Shown: positions 7,122-15,609 of the stretch, one piece after another
How the letters are laid out: every line of letters begins with the position of its first letter
Numbering within the stretch: the stretch's first letter is position 1
Assembly: GCF_024138675.1 (NCBI RefSeq)
Contig: NZ_CP090959.1
Location: forward strand, 3,708,001 to 3,772,000
Direction: 5' to 3'
DNA from: Simiduia sp. 21SJ11W-1
GTDB taxonomy: Bacteria; Pseudomonadota; Gammaproteobacteria; Pseudomonadales; Cellvibrionaceae
Length of the DNA stretch: 64,000 bases
Translations under genes and position numbers: made by a program
Notes under the pieces: generated by a model
The model's input: only the letters and a program-made list of their open reading frames with translations
Database searches by the model: none
Told to the model about the DNA's origin: nothing

Positions 7122-9995
7122 TTAAAAGACGTAGTTGTAACGCAAGGTTGCAAAACGTCCCATTACCGAGTGGTTGCTGTAATCCACGTTAGAGCTTGAG
7201 CCGAATACATCGGGCGCATCGGTATCAAGCAGGTTGCGCACGCTCAGCTGCAACATGGAATCGTTGGCAAACACGTAGCTCACACTGCCGTTGAGCAAGG
7301 TGCGCGACGGGATTTTCACCTCATCGGTTTTCTCAAGGCCGTACTTTTCCAACGTTTCGGTGCGCAGGTAACGCAGGTCATCGCTGTAGCTATGAACATA
7401 GTTAGCCGACAAACGGGCACGCCAGCCATCCTGGCGCCAGCTCACAGCAGCGGTACCTTTAAAGCGCGGGTAGCGGAATTCACCAGCCCATTGCTCAACA
7501 CCACTGGAGGGCGACAGCTCTTCTTCAAAGTTGGCCAGGTAAGTGCCATCCAAGGTCAGGGTGATGCTGCCGAAATCGCCATCAAAGTACTGGGTAATGG
7601 CAACGTCTACACCGTCGGTTTTCTGGTAACCGGCATTGCTTAGCTGGAAGTGTGCATCCAGCAGTTCACCGGTGGCAGGGTCAAGCAACAAGCCGGGAGT
7701 GCCGGTTGCCAAATCTGCCAGATTATCGCTCAGCAGCACCTGGCCGTCGGTGTTACCCGCCAGGGTTTGGCGCAGGTAGTCTTCTTCATCAAGCTTCACC
7801 AAATCTTCGTACTGGATGTTCCAGTAATCGATATTGATTTCGGTATCGGCCGTAGGGCGTAACAAAACACCGGCAGACCAGCTTTCAGCGGTTTCAGGCT
7901 TAAGCTTGGCATTGGCCACGGTTTCAGTGTTCAGGCTTGGCGTCTTGTTTTGACCATCACACAAATCCCCTTGAGGCGTGTTAGAAAAATCCGGGTTTTC
8001 ATCACAGTAGGCGGTGAAGCTTGTCAGCTGGGTACCCTGGCCTGCCTGCGCAAGGCTTGGCGCGCGGAAAGAAGTAGACCAGTTTGCGCGCAGAATGATT
8101 TCCTCCATGGGCTGGTAACGCAAGCCCACTTTGGGATTGGTGCTGGAGCCAAAATCATCGTAGTCGTCGTAGCGGGCGGCCAATTGCAGCTCGAAGTTTT
8201 CAGCAAGCGGCACAAAAAATTCACCGTAGGCTGCATACATTGAGCGATCGTAGGCTACATCGGTTGCAGAGAAACCCATCACCGGGTCATCGTTTTCGTT
8301 GGTGGCCATGGCAATCAGTGACGGCGTATCTTCGGCCGATTCCTCACGATATTCCACACCAAAGGCCGCACTTACATCACCGGCAGGCAGAGTGAACAAT
8401 ACACCCGAAGCCTTGGCATCCCAGCTCAAGAGTTCAGATTCACCCTCGCGCTTGGCGGTGGTGCGCAGGCCATCAATGCCCGCCATTTGTTCGGTTTGGC
8501 CGTCAAAGGGGTTGTACCACAAGGTGGTTTTGCCCATGCCTTCACAGCTGCTGTTGCCGGTGTAGGTGTAATCGCGGTTGGCGATATCCACTGCGTATTG
8601 ATCTGCCAGGCTTCCATCGGTACACAGGTTGCCCAGCAATGCATTGGTTACCAGCTCACGTACGTAAAAACCGTCGGTGGCATTCTGCGTTGACTGGCTG
8701 TTGCCGTAGGCGAGCGCCGTCTCCCAGCTCCAATCGTTAATTTCACCACGCAGGCCCGTTACCAAACGGAAGCTTTGGGTATCCACTTCTACCGCGCGGG
8801 CATCGGGGAAGGAACCAAACGCCGTCATGAAATCATCGCCGGCTGATAAAATCACATCGGCCACGGTATCGGTTGGGAAAGAGCCAAAGCCGCCGCTGTC
8901 GGCTGAATCAATGATGTCTTGTGCAAGCTCTGGGTGGGTATCCCAACCCGGGTGAAATGCACTCACGGGCAAGCGGAAAGATTTGGGCGAAGACACACCG
9001 GCTGAGTGGTTGTCTTGCACCATGGCCTCGTTAAACCAGGTGAGGGTGTCGCTGATGTCATAATCGAATTTGGCCGTTACGCCCAGCGCTTCCAGCTCGC
9101 CTTCCATGCTGTAGTAGCCATTGCTGTTAAGTGCGCAGTAATCACCGTAAACACCTGTGGCCGGTGTTTCGCAGGCAGTTTCGATGACGTCGCCCGTGCT
9201 GCCGTAGTTGGTGTCCATCCAGTAGAAATCGTTAAACGACGGGTGAATGCCATCAAGGCTTGGGCGCTTAGACATCGCGGTTTCTTCGCGGTCACGCTCA
9301 TAGGTGGCATTGCGCTTGTAGTAATCCACCACCACCAGTGTGTTGCTGCTATCTGTGGTGTGGCCCCACACGGCATTCAGGTTAAAGCGGCCGTCGTCTG
9401 TGTTGGCGGTTGAATCACCGTAGTTAACATCCACTTCAAAGCCGTCAAAATCATCGCGCAATATAAAGTTCACAACACCGGCCACTGCATCGGCACCGTA
9501 AAGCGCAGAGGCACCGCTAGGCAAAATTTCTACCCGCTCAATGGCGGCCAACGGAATGCTGTTTACATCTACAAAAGATTCGTTGCCCTTGGCAAAGGAG
9601 CTGACGCTTACGCGGCGACCATTAATCAACGTAAGCGTTGAGCTGGTACCCAGGCCGCGCAGGGATATACCTGCAGCACCCACCGGGCTTTGGCCAGACT
9701 GCGGGCCAGAACCTTCAGTGGTAAAGGTACCGGTGCCACCACCTGTGAGCGCCACCTCATCAAACAAATCGCTTACCGTGTTGGCGCCACTGGCGAGAAT
9801 TTCGTCGCGATTAATCTGTACAGCCTGCACCGCGCCTTCAAGGTCCAAGCCTTTAATGTTGGTGCCAGTCACAATCACTTCCTCAACGGGGCGATTGGAT
9901 TCAGTTTGCGCCAGTGCGGGTACGGCCAGTACAGCAGCACCGGTAAAACCGAGCGCGGCACGGATAGATAAGGACAAAAGTGATTTTGTAGCCAT
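7122..9995 (-). CDS. TonB-dependent outer-membrane receptor (cyanophycin products, inferred)
   Basis: 957 residues. It has a signal peptide (…AVLAVPALAQ), a TonB box (EEVIVTG) at about residues 38-44, and a plug domain with ISLRGLGTSSTLTLINGRRV, IERVEILPSGASALYGADAVAGVVNFILR, then a 22-strand-type barrel ending in a terminal aromatic residue (RYNYVF). The plug signature is that of receptors for peptide or oligosaccharide substrates (the RVEIL..GASALYGADA subgroup), not of a classic siderophore receptor. It is first in the leftward cyanophycin operon, so it probably imports cyanophycin oligomers or beta-Asp-Arg. Several cysteine pairs in the extracellular-loop regions (for example ETACETP…DYCAL) are typical of large loops. 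Confidence 0.9.
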   Translation of the reverse strand: MATKSLLSLSIRAALGFTGAAVLAVPALAQTESNRPVEEVIVTGTNIKGLDLEGAVQAVQINRDEILASGANTVSDLFDEVALTGGGTGTFTTEGSGPQSGQSPVGAAGISLRGLGTSSTLTLINGRRVSVSSFAKGNESFVDVNSIPLAAIERVEILPSGASALYGADAVAGVVNFILRDDFDGFEVDVNYGDSTANTDDGRFNLNAVWGHTTDSSNTLVVVDYYKRNATYERDREETAMSKRPSLDGIHPSFNDFYWMDTNYGSTGDVIETACETPATGVYGDYCALNSNGYYSMEGELEALGVTAKFDYDISDTLTWFNEAMVQDNHSAGVSSPKSFRLPVSAFHPGWDTHPELAQDIIDSADSGGFGSFPTDTVADVILSAGDDFMTAFGSFPDARAVEVDTQSFRLVTGLRGEINDWSWETALAYGNSQSTQNATDGFYVRELVTNALLGNLCTDGSLADQYAVDIANRDYTYTGNSSCEGMGKTTLWYNPFDGQTEQMAGIDGLRTTAKREGESELLSWDAKASGVLFTLPAGDVSAAFGVEYREESAEDTPSLIAMATNENDDPVMGFSATDVAYDRSMYAAYGEFFVPLAENFELQLAARYDDYDDFGSSTNPKVGLRYQPMEEIILRANWSTSFRAPSLAQAGQGTQLTSFTAYCDENPDFSNTPQGDLCDGQNKTPSLNTETVANAKLKPETAESWSAGVLLRPTADTEINIDYWNIQYEDLVKLDEEDYLRQTLAGNTDGQVLLSDNLADLATGTPGLLLDPATGELLDAHFQLSNAGYQKTDGVDVAITQYFDGDFGSITLTLDGTYLANFEEELSPSSGVEQWAGEFRYPRFKGTAAVSWRQDGWRARLSANYVHSYSDDLRYLRTETLEKYGLEKTDEVKIPSRTLLNGSVSYVFANDSMLQLSVRNLLDTDAPDVFGSSSNVDYSNHSVMGRFATLRYNYVF

Positions 9996-10507
9996 AGTAG
10001 TCTCGCTATTGTTAGATTTTTAGGTGTGACAGCCCTTGCCAGTGCTGAGGGCGCAGGAAAAAGTCGCCCGCGAAACGGGCGCAGAGGGAATGCTTACTCG
10101 TCGAACCACTCACTCAGGCAATAGCGCGCAACAAAGCGTGTGCGAGAGCTTGCCGAGTGCTCGGGCGGTTTCAGAAGAGAGACACGCATAGGATGACACC
10201 TGCGATAAACATGGCTTCTTTGTACGGTATATTCCGCGCCCCTGCAAACGCGTGCGAGCGCCATATACACAGGCTGAAAAGCTATAGAAAAAACTTTAAA
10301 AACAACCACCTAGCAAGCTTTTGGCAGGTAAATAACGCACTGATCCAGGTGCCGTTTTATACATCTTTGTCGCGATTGTGTACGCGCAATCTTCCACGTA
10401 TGTACACGCACCACATACGTGCAGCCATGCGCCATCTGCGGTGACAAGTGCGTGCGCCAAACCCACACTGCGCACCATACCGGCACCACCCCAACACAGA
10501 GGCAGCC
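9996..10507. other. Divergent regulatory region between TBDR and aspartase genes
   Basis: 512 bases without a convincing gene. It must hold the promoters of both the leftward cyanophycin operon and rightward aspA. It contains a GC hairpin at 10065-10081 (CGCCCG…CGGGCG), an AT-rich stretch around 10285-10310 and the inverted repeat 10395-10421. Short open frames here lack ribosome-binding sites and family features. Confidence 0.6.
10395..10421. promoter_or_regulatory. Inverted repeat, candidate operator upstream of aspA
   Basis: Perfect 9-bp arms CACGTATGT (10395-10403) and ACATACGTG (10413-10421) separated by nine bases; arm centres are about 18 bp apart. It lies ~90 bp before the aspA start in the divergent region. 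The ACGTATGTA core also occurs in the palindromes upstream of the glucan genes (15521-15529), but spacing and symmetry differ. The cognate regulator is unknown; ArgR or a LacI-type protein are the obvious candidates. Confidence 0.5.
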
Positions 10508-11974
10508 ATGCACACCCAACCAGACATTTGCGCAGACCTTCCAGCTCACCCAACAGCCGCAATGATGCCGTCGGCAAATACGGCCGCCAGAACGCGCACG
10601 GAGCAAGATTCCCTTGGCAGCCGCACTCTGGAAGACACCCACTACTACGGCATCCAAACCCTGCGTGCGCTGGAAAACTTTTCTGATATCTCTCGCCCCC
10701 TGAGCGACTACCCGCAATTGATTGTGGCGCTGGCCGCCATCAAACGCGCCTGCGCTGAAGCCAACGGCACACTGGGGCTTTTGCCCGAGGCTAGCCAAGC
10801 TGCCATCGTGCAGGCGTGCAACGAACTCATGGCGGGCCACTGGCACCAGCACTTTCCCGTGAGCCTTGTACAAGGCGGTGCCGGCACCTCCACCAACATG
10901 AATGCCAACGAAGTCATTACCAATCGCGCATTGGAAATTTTGGGCAAACCCAAAGGCCGCTACGACCTGCTCAACCCGAACGATCAGGTGAACGCAGGCC
11001 AATCCACCAACGATGTCTACCCAAGCGCGCTGCGCATCGCGCTTTACCAAACCGCACAGCCTTTACTTGCCGCCTGCAGCCAGCTTGCAAAGGCATTTAC
11101 TGCCCGTGCAGAGCTGTACAAAGACGTTGATAAAGTGGCGCGCACACAGCTGCAAGATGCCGTACCCATGGCCGCGGCCGATGAATTACGCGCGTTTGCC
11201 CAGAGCCTGCAACAGTGCATGCAGCGCATCGACAGCACGCGTACAGCCCTGCTTACCCTGAACCTGGGCGGCACAGCCGTGGGCTCATGCATCAACAGCA
11301 GCGCTGAATTTCGTGAGCTCAGCCTGAAAAACCTGTGTGCCATTACCCAACTGCCGCTTAGACGCGCGGCAGACTTGTATCAGGCCAGCTGGGATACCGG
11401 GGATCTGGTGGATTTTTCCAGCACACTCAAGCGCTTGGCCGTTAGCCTTTCGAAAATCGCGAGCGACCTGCGGCTGCTGAGCTCTGGCCCCCAGGCGGGC
11501 CTTGCCGAACTCTCGCTGCCCAAACAACAGCCCGGCTCTTCAATTATGCCCGGCAAGGTAAACCCGGTTATCCCCGAGCTGATCAACCAGATTGCTTTCG
11601 ATGTGTGTGGGCGCGATGCCACCCTGTGCCAGGCCGCTGAGCATGGCCAGCTGCAACTGAATGCCTTTGAGCCAGTGATGGCTGAATGCCTGTTCACAAG
11701 CCTTGAACGGCTGCGTACCGGCTGTGAGCTACTGCGCACGAAATGTGTAGAGAATTTGCACGTCAATGGCACCCAGTGCACCACTAACCTGCACCGTTCG
11801 CACGCATTGGCCACCCGCTTTAACCAGGTGCTGGGCTACGTAACCACCAGCCGGCTTATCCTGCAGGCTGAGCAGGAAGGGGTGAACTTTATTGAGCTGG
11901 TGCGCCGCCAGGCACTGGTCACCGAACAAGACCTGCAGGCGATTATCAGCCGCCGCGATGGCACAAACGTGTAA
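10508..11974 (+). CDS. aspA: Aspartate ammonia-lyase (aspartase)
   Basis: Converts L-aspartate to fumarate plus ammonia; cytoplasmic homotetramer of the fumarase/aspartase superfamily. 488 residues from the ATG with an AGAGGCAG-like site; a start 20 codons upstream has no such support. Signature blocks: GAGTSTNMNANEVITNRALE, NPNDQVNAGQSTNDVYPSALR, and the superfamily signature GSSIMPGKVNP, which includes the flexible serine loop. The N-terminus is about 35 residues longer than E. coli AspA and low in complexity. Fumarase (FumC) is the alternative, but the local sequence and cyanophycin context favour aspartase: it would use the aspartate released by IadA. Confidence 0.83.
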   Translation: MHTQPDICADLPAHPTAAMMPSANTAARTRTEQDSLGSRTLEDTHYYGIQTLRALENFSDISRPLSDYPQLIVALAAIKRACAEANGTLGLLPEASQAAIVQACNELMAGHWHQHFPVSLVQGGAGTSTNMNANEVITNRALEILGKPKGRYDLLNPNDQVNAGQSTNDVYPSALRIALYQTAQPLLAACSQLAKAFTARAELYKDVDKVARTQLQDAVPMAAADELRAFAQSLQQCMQRIDSTRTALLTLNLGGTAVGSCINSSAEFRELSLKNLCAITQLPLRRAADLYQASWDTGDLVDFSSTLKRLAVSLSKIASDLRLLSSGPQAGLAELSLPKQQPGSSIMPGKVNPVIPELINQIAFDVCGRDATLCQAAEHGQLQLNAFEPVMAECLFTSLERLRTGCELLRTKCVENLHVNGTQCTTNLHRSHALATRFNQVLGYVTTSRLILQAEQEGVNFIELVRRQALVTEQDLQAIISRRDGTNV

Positions 11975-12132
11975 GCAATGACGCTTTATTTTCAAAATTG
12001 CGTCGGCCCAATTGTAACTGGCCCCACCTCGGCCAATGATGAACGGGCAGATGCGTTCACCGGCGCACGCGCAGCACCCGCTATGCATGCACGGTAATCT
12101 GCCCAAATAAAACATAACAACGGGCTCGCACT

Positions 12133-13536
12133 ATGAAAACACAACGCTCCCTCATTGCCAGTATTGCACTTGGCAGTGCCCTGTTCTCTTTCGGCGCACA
12201 GGCGTGCATCACCACAGAAGCAGAGAACAACAACTCAGACAGCAACGCCAACGGACCGGTTTGCAGTGATCAAGCAGTGCAGGGAGCAATTGGCAACAGG
12301 CGCGACGTAGACTGGTTCTACTTCGACGTAGATTCAGCCACCAACGTGAATGTAAGCCTGAGCCACAGTGGTGGCGACGATTTTGACTGGCTGGTGTACC
12401 CCGCCAGTGGCGGTGCCCTGGGTGCCGGCGAATCCAGCAACAACCCTGAAACAGGCACTGTTAGCGTGCCCAGTGGCGGGCGCTACTATGTAAAAGTGGT
12501 GCGCTATAAAGGCACCGGCAGCTACCAGCTTTCACTCACAGGCTTTGACGGTTCTGGCGGTGGCACCGGTGGCGGCGGCAGTGGCGATTGCGGCTACGGC
12601 GACAGGCCCAACAAACCCGGCCCGCTAAGCAGCTACCTTGTGGGCAACGGCGATGACCAGTGTGTATCGCTCAATCAGGGCGACGGCGGCTTACTGCTGA
12701 TGGGCGGTGGCACCGATGTGGACGCAGCTTTCAGCAATCGGGTAACACCAAAAATTGGTGGCGGCGATATTGTGGTGCTGCGCACCAGCGGCACCGATGC
12801 CTACAACACCTACTTGCAGGGTTTAACTGGCGCAGACTCGGTAGAAACACTGATTGTTGATCGCCGCTCACTGGCCGACGACCCCTACGTAATTTGGGCG
12901 GTAGAGTCTGCGGAGTTTGTTTGGATTGCCGGTGGCGATCAATCAGACTACCTCAACCAATGGGCGGGCACAGGCCTGCGCGCAGCCATTGATCACGTGT
13001 ACCAAAAAGGCGGCATCATTGGCGGCACCTCTGCCGGTAACGCTGTGCAATCTGAATTCATTTACGACCCAGACGGCATTTTGGGCGTCTATTCAGATGA
13101 AGCGGTAACGGATTTGTGCCACGAGTACATCAACATTTCCAGCGACTTTTTAACCACCCCAATCATGCAAAATGTGATTACAGACACCCACTTTGCCGAG
13201 CGCGATCGCATGGGCCGGTTAATGGTGTTCATGGCAAACCTCAGCACCAACACCACCGGTATTGGTGTAGATGAAGCCACCGCCATTTACTTCGGCGCAG
13301 ATGGCCAAGGTGTAGTAGACGGTGCAGGCAATGTGTATGTGCTGCGTGAAAACAGCAGCACTCAGCGCACGCAAACGCAATGTGGGCAGGCGGTAATTTA
13401 CGAAAGCCTCCAGCGTTACAAACTGCGCGCCGGCGATACCTTTAACCTGAACAACGGCACCAGCAACGTCAGCCCGAAAGCCATTGGCATTGATGGGCGC
13501 AACACCAACTTCTACATTAACCAGCCCTATAACTAG
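12133..13536 (+). CDS. Secreted cyanophycinase with N-terminal PPC domain
   Basis: 467 residues. Signal peptide (…SALFSFGAQA-C), then a pre-peptidase C-terminal-like (PPC) beta domain at ~28-138 (DVDWFYFDVDSATNVNVSLS…GSYQLSLTGF), a Gly/Ser linker at 140-152, and an S51 cyanophycinase domain with GGDQ (Gln270), nucleophile GGTSAGNA (Ser300) and DTHFAERDRMGRL (His353, followed by Arg357/359/362). The usual Gln before the His is Thr352. PPC domains typically belong to secreted enzymes and can bind polymers, so this is the likely extracellular depolymerase of the pair. It lies 158 bases after aspA in the same direction and ends at a strong terminator. Confidence 0.88.
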   Translation: MKTQRSLIASIALGSALFSFGAQACITTEAENNNSDSNANGPVCSDQAVQGAIGNRRDVDWFYFDVDSATNVNVSLSHSGGDDFDWLVYPASGGALGAGESSNNPETGTVSVPSGGRYYVKVVRYKGTGSYQLSLTGFDGSGGGTGGGGSGDCGYGDRPNKPGPLSSYLVGNGDDQCVSLNQGDGGLLLMGGGTDVDAAFSNRVTPKIGGGDIVVLRTSGTDAYNTYLQGLTGADSVETLIVDRRSLADDPYVIWAVESAEFVWIAGGDQSDYLNQWAGTGLRAAIDHVYQKGGIIGGTSAGNAVQSEFIYDPDGILGVYSDEAVTDLCHEYINISSDFLTTPIMQNVITDTHFAERDRMGRLMVFMANLSTNTTGIGVDEATAIYFGADGQGVVDGAGNVYVLRENSSTQRTQTQCGQAVIYESLQRYKLRAGDTFNLNNGTSNVSPKAIGIDGRNTNFYINQPYN

Positions 13537-13586
13537 GTAGGGCGCTCTTCCTCCTAATCTGCATCTTTCCCAGATACAGACCTCTC

Positions 13587-13616
13587 GCGGGCCACACACC
13601 ATGGCCCGCTTTTTTT
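13587..13616 (+). terminator. Rho-independent terminator after second cyanophycinase
   Basis: Stem GCGGGCCA (13587-13594) / TGGCCCGC (13602-13609) followed by a run of seven T. It closes the rightward arm of the cyanophycin locus. Confidence 0.9.
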
Positions 13617-13980
13617 ATTTCAACAGCCATCGGATTTACCTGGCCGGCAGCTGCCTTCACGCTTAGTGGTTCGCCCCCGGCTTTTACAAGCAGCCAAACC
13701 CCAGGCGTTGCGATATCAGCCGCCAAGTGCTCCTTGCGCAAAACACTCCCGCGCAAAGTGCATCCCAATAAACTAGATGCCAGCTTGCCCATAGCGGACA
13801 AAGCTTTCGCGCAACCGCGACCTGCAGCGCACCTTGCCTCACAAGATTTCCCATAGTAAATTTCCGTTTCCTTTAGGAAACAACACTTGAATCATGCATT
13901 TTGCCTAAATATTCGTCATGAATGGGGTACAATGCGCGCCTTCAAAATTTCACCTCGTCAGGCTATAGCAGGGCTACCCC
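13617..13980 (+). promoter_or_regulatory. glyA upstream region
   Basis: 364 bases with no convincing gene. It contains a GTTTCC-TTTA-GGAAAC palindrome at 13866-13881 and a TACAAT that could be a -10 element at 13929-13934, about 50 bases before glyA. No glycine-riboswitch architecture was recognised. The region before 13860 appears featureless. Confidence 0.45.
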
Positions 13981-15246
13981 ATGTTTGATAAATCACAAAC
14001 CATTGCATCCTTCGACCCGGAACTCTGGAGCGCCATTCAACACGAAGAGCGCCGCCAGGAAGAACACATAGAGCTGATTGCCTCTGAAAACTACACAAGC
14101 CCCATGGTTATGGTGGCCCAGGGCACCAAGCTCACCAACAAATATGCCGAAGGCTACCCGGGCAAGCGCTACTACGGTGGTTGTGAATACGTGGATACCG
14201 CTGAAACCCTGGCCATCGAGCGCGCCAAAGAGCTGTTCGGTGCAGACTACGCCAACGTGCAGCCCCACTCAGGCTCCCAGGCCAATGGCGCGGTATACGC
14301 CGCACTGTGTGAGCCGGGCGATGCCGTGCTGGGCATGAGCCTGGCCCACGGCGGCCACCTGACCCACGGCGCCTCGGTAAGCTTTTCTGGCAAGGTGTAC
14401 AACGCGGTTCAATACGGCATCAACACTGAAACCGGTCTGATCGACTACGACGAAGTTGAGCGCCTGGCCGTTGAGCACAAGCCCAAGATGATTGTGGCGG
14501 GCTTCTCTGCCTACTCGCAAATCATGGACTGGCAGCGTTTCCGCGACATCGCAGACAAAGTGGGTGCCTACCTGTTTGTAGACATGGCCCACGTGGCAGG
14601 CCTGGTGGCAGCGGGTGTATACCCCAACCCCGTGCAAATTGCCGATGTAACCACCACCACCACCCACAAAACCCTGCGCGGCCCCCGTGGCGGCCTGATT
14701 CTGGCGCGCAAAAACGAAGCCATTGAGAAAAAGCTCAACTCCGCGGTATTCCCCGGCGGCCAGGGCGGCCCCTTGATGCACGTGATTGCGGCAAAAGCGG
14801 TGAGCTTCAAAGAAGCCATGAGCGATGATTACAAAGCCTACCAGCAGCAGGTAGTGAAAAACGCCAAGGCAATGGCGGCCACCTTCATTGAGCGCGGCAT
14901 CAAGATAGTTTCAGGCGGCACCGAAAACCACCTGATGCTGGTTGACCTGATTGGCAAGGAATACACCGGCAAAGACGCCGATGCAGCCCTGGGCGCAGCC
15001 AACATTACCGTGAACAAAAACGCCGTACCCAACGACCCACGCTCGCCCTTCGTAACCTCGGGCCTGCGCGTTGGCACGCCAGCCATTACTACCCGCGGCT
15101 TTAAAGAAGCCGAAACCATCGAGCTGACCCACTGGATGTGCGATGTACTTGAAGCGCTGGAAGCCGGCAACGCAGATTCTAAAATTGAAGAAGTGAAGGC
15201 CAAGGTGCTGGAAGTGTGCAAGCGCTTCCCGGTGTATGGCGCCTAA
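13981..15246 (+). CDS. glyA: Serine hydroxymethyltransferase
   Basis: PLP enzyme interconverting serine plus tetrahydrofolate with glycine plus 5,10-methylene-THF; cytoplasmic. 421 residues, the usual length. Diagnostic blocks: [57 protein letters not shown], and the PLP-lysine motif [14 protein letters not shown], ending in the C-terminal small domain. Single gene, flanked by its own promoter region and terminator; it separates the two catabolic loci. Confidence 0.97.
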   Translation: MFDKSQTIASFDPELWSAIQHEERRQEEHIELIASENYTSPMVMVAQGTKLTNKYAEGYPGKRYYGGCEYVDTAETLAIERAKELFGADYANVQPHSGSQANGAVYAALCEPGDAVLGMSLAHGGHLTHGASVSFSGKVYNAVQYGINTETGLIDYDEVERLAVEHKPKMIVAGFSAYSQIMDWQRFRDIADKVGAYLFVDMAHVAGLVAAGVYPNPVQIADVTTTTTHKTLRGPRGGLILARKNEAIEKKLNSAVFPGGQGGPLMHVIAAKAVSFKEAMSDDYKAYQQQVVKNAKAMAATFIERGIKIVSGGTENHLMLVDLIGKEYTGKDADAALGAANITVNKNAVPNDPRSPFVTSGLRVGTPAITTRGFKEAETIELTHWMCDVLEALEAGNADSKIEEVKAKVLEVCKRFPVYGA

Positions 15247-15267
15247 GGGTTAACAGCGTCCACAAAA

Positions 15268-15291
15268 CCCCGCATAAGGCGGGGTTTTTTT
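15268..15291 (+). terminator. Rho-independent terminator of glyA
   Basis: CCCCGC (15268-15273), loop ATAAG, GCGGGG (15279-15284), then seven T. Confidence 0.92.
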
Positions 15292-15486
15292 ACGCCTGCT
15301 TTCTATAAAAAAACTGCACCAGGTGGCACCGCCAGCCAGCGAGCTAAACCCTTCCCTTTACCAGCAAAACTCCCTCAGTTAACTACACTCTATAGCGTTG
15401 CCAAGGGCGCATAACCACGCCCCGATTGACAACACTGGGTCTACGCGAAACCAAAGTGCCAAACCCTGCGTGCCGAAAGGGGTTAC

Positions 15487-15530
15487 GCATTCGTATGCAT
15501 AGGGCTGCAACGCTATGAATACGTATGTAA
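15487..15530. promoter_or_regulatory. Two CG-centred palindromes upstream of glucan-locus TBDR (LacI-type operators)
   Basis: Site 1 is GCATTCGTATGC at 15487-15498; site 2 is TGAATACGTATGTA at 15516-15529. The CG centres (15492/93 and 15522/23) are 30 bp apart, close to three helical turns, which suits cooperative binding. The same sequence recurs at 22693-22704 before the glycosidase operon. A central CG is the hallmark of LacI/GalR-family operators. No LacI-type gene is in the window. The rest of 15292-15609 shows nothing else clear. Confidence 0.65.
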
Positions 15531-15609
15531 AGCCTTGTGACTACGCAGCTTGCGTCATTAGCATGGATTTCTCATGACCATAATAACTAGGTAATCTGAG
15601 GGATACCCT

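Noticed and set aside
10310-11050. 246-codon minus-strand open frame over aspA
   Set aside because: Antisense to the aspartase coding region, composition is that of a codon-bias shadow, no motif.
13617-13980. Glycine riboswitch upstream of glyA
   Set aside because: No tandem aptamer architecture could be recognised; only a short palindrome and a possible -10 box.
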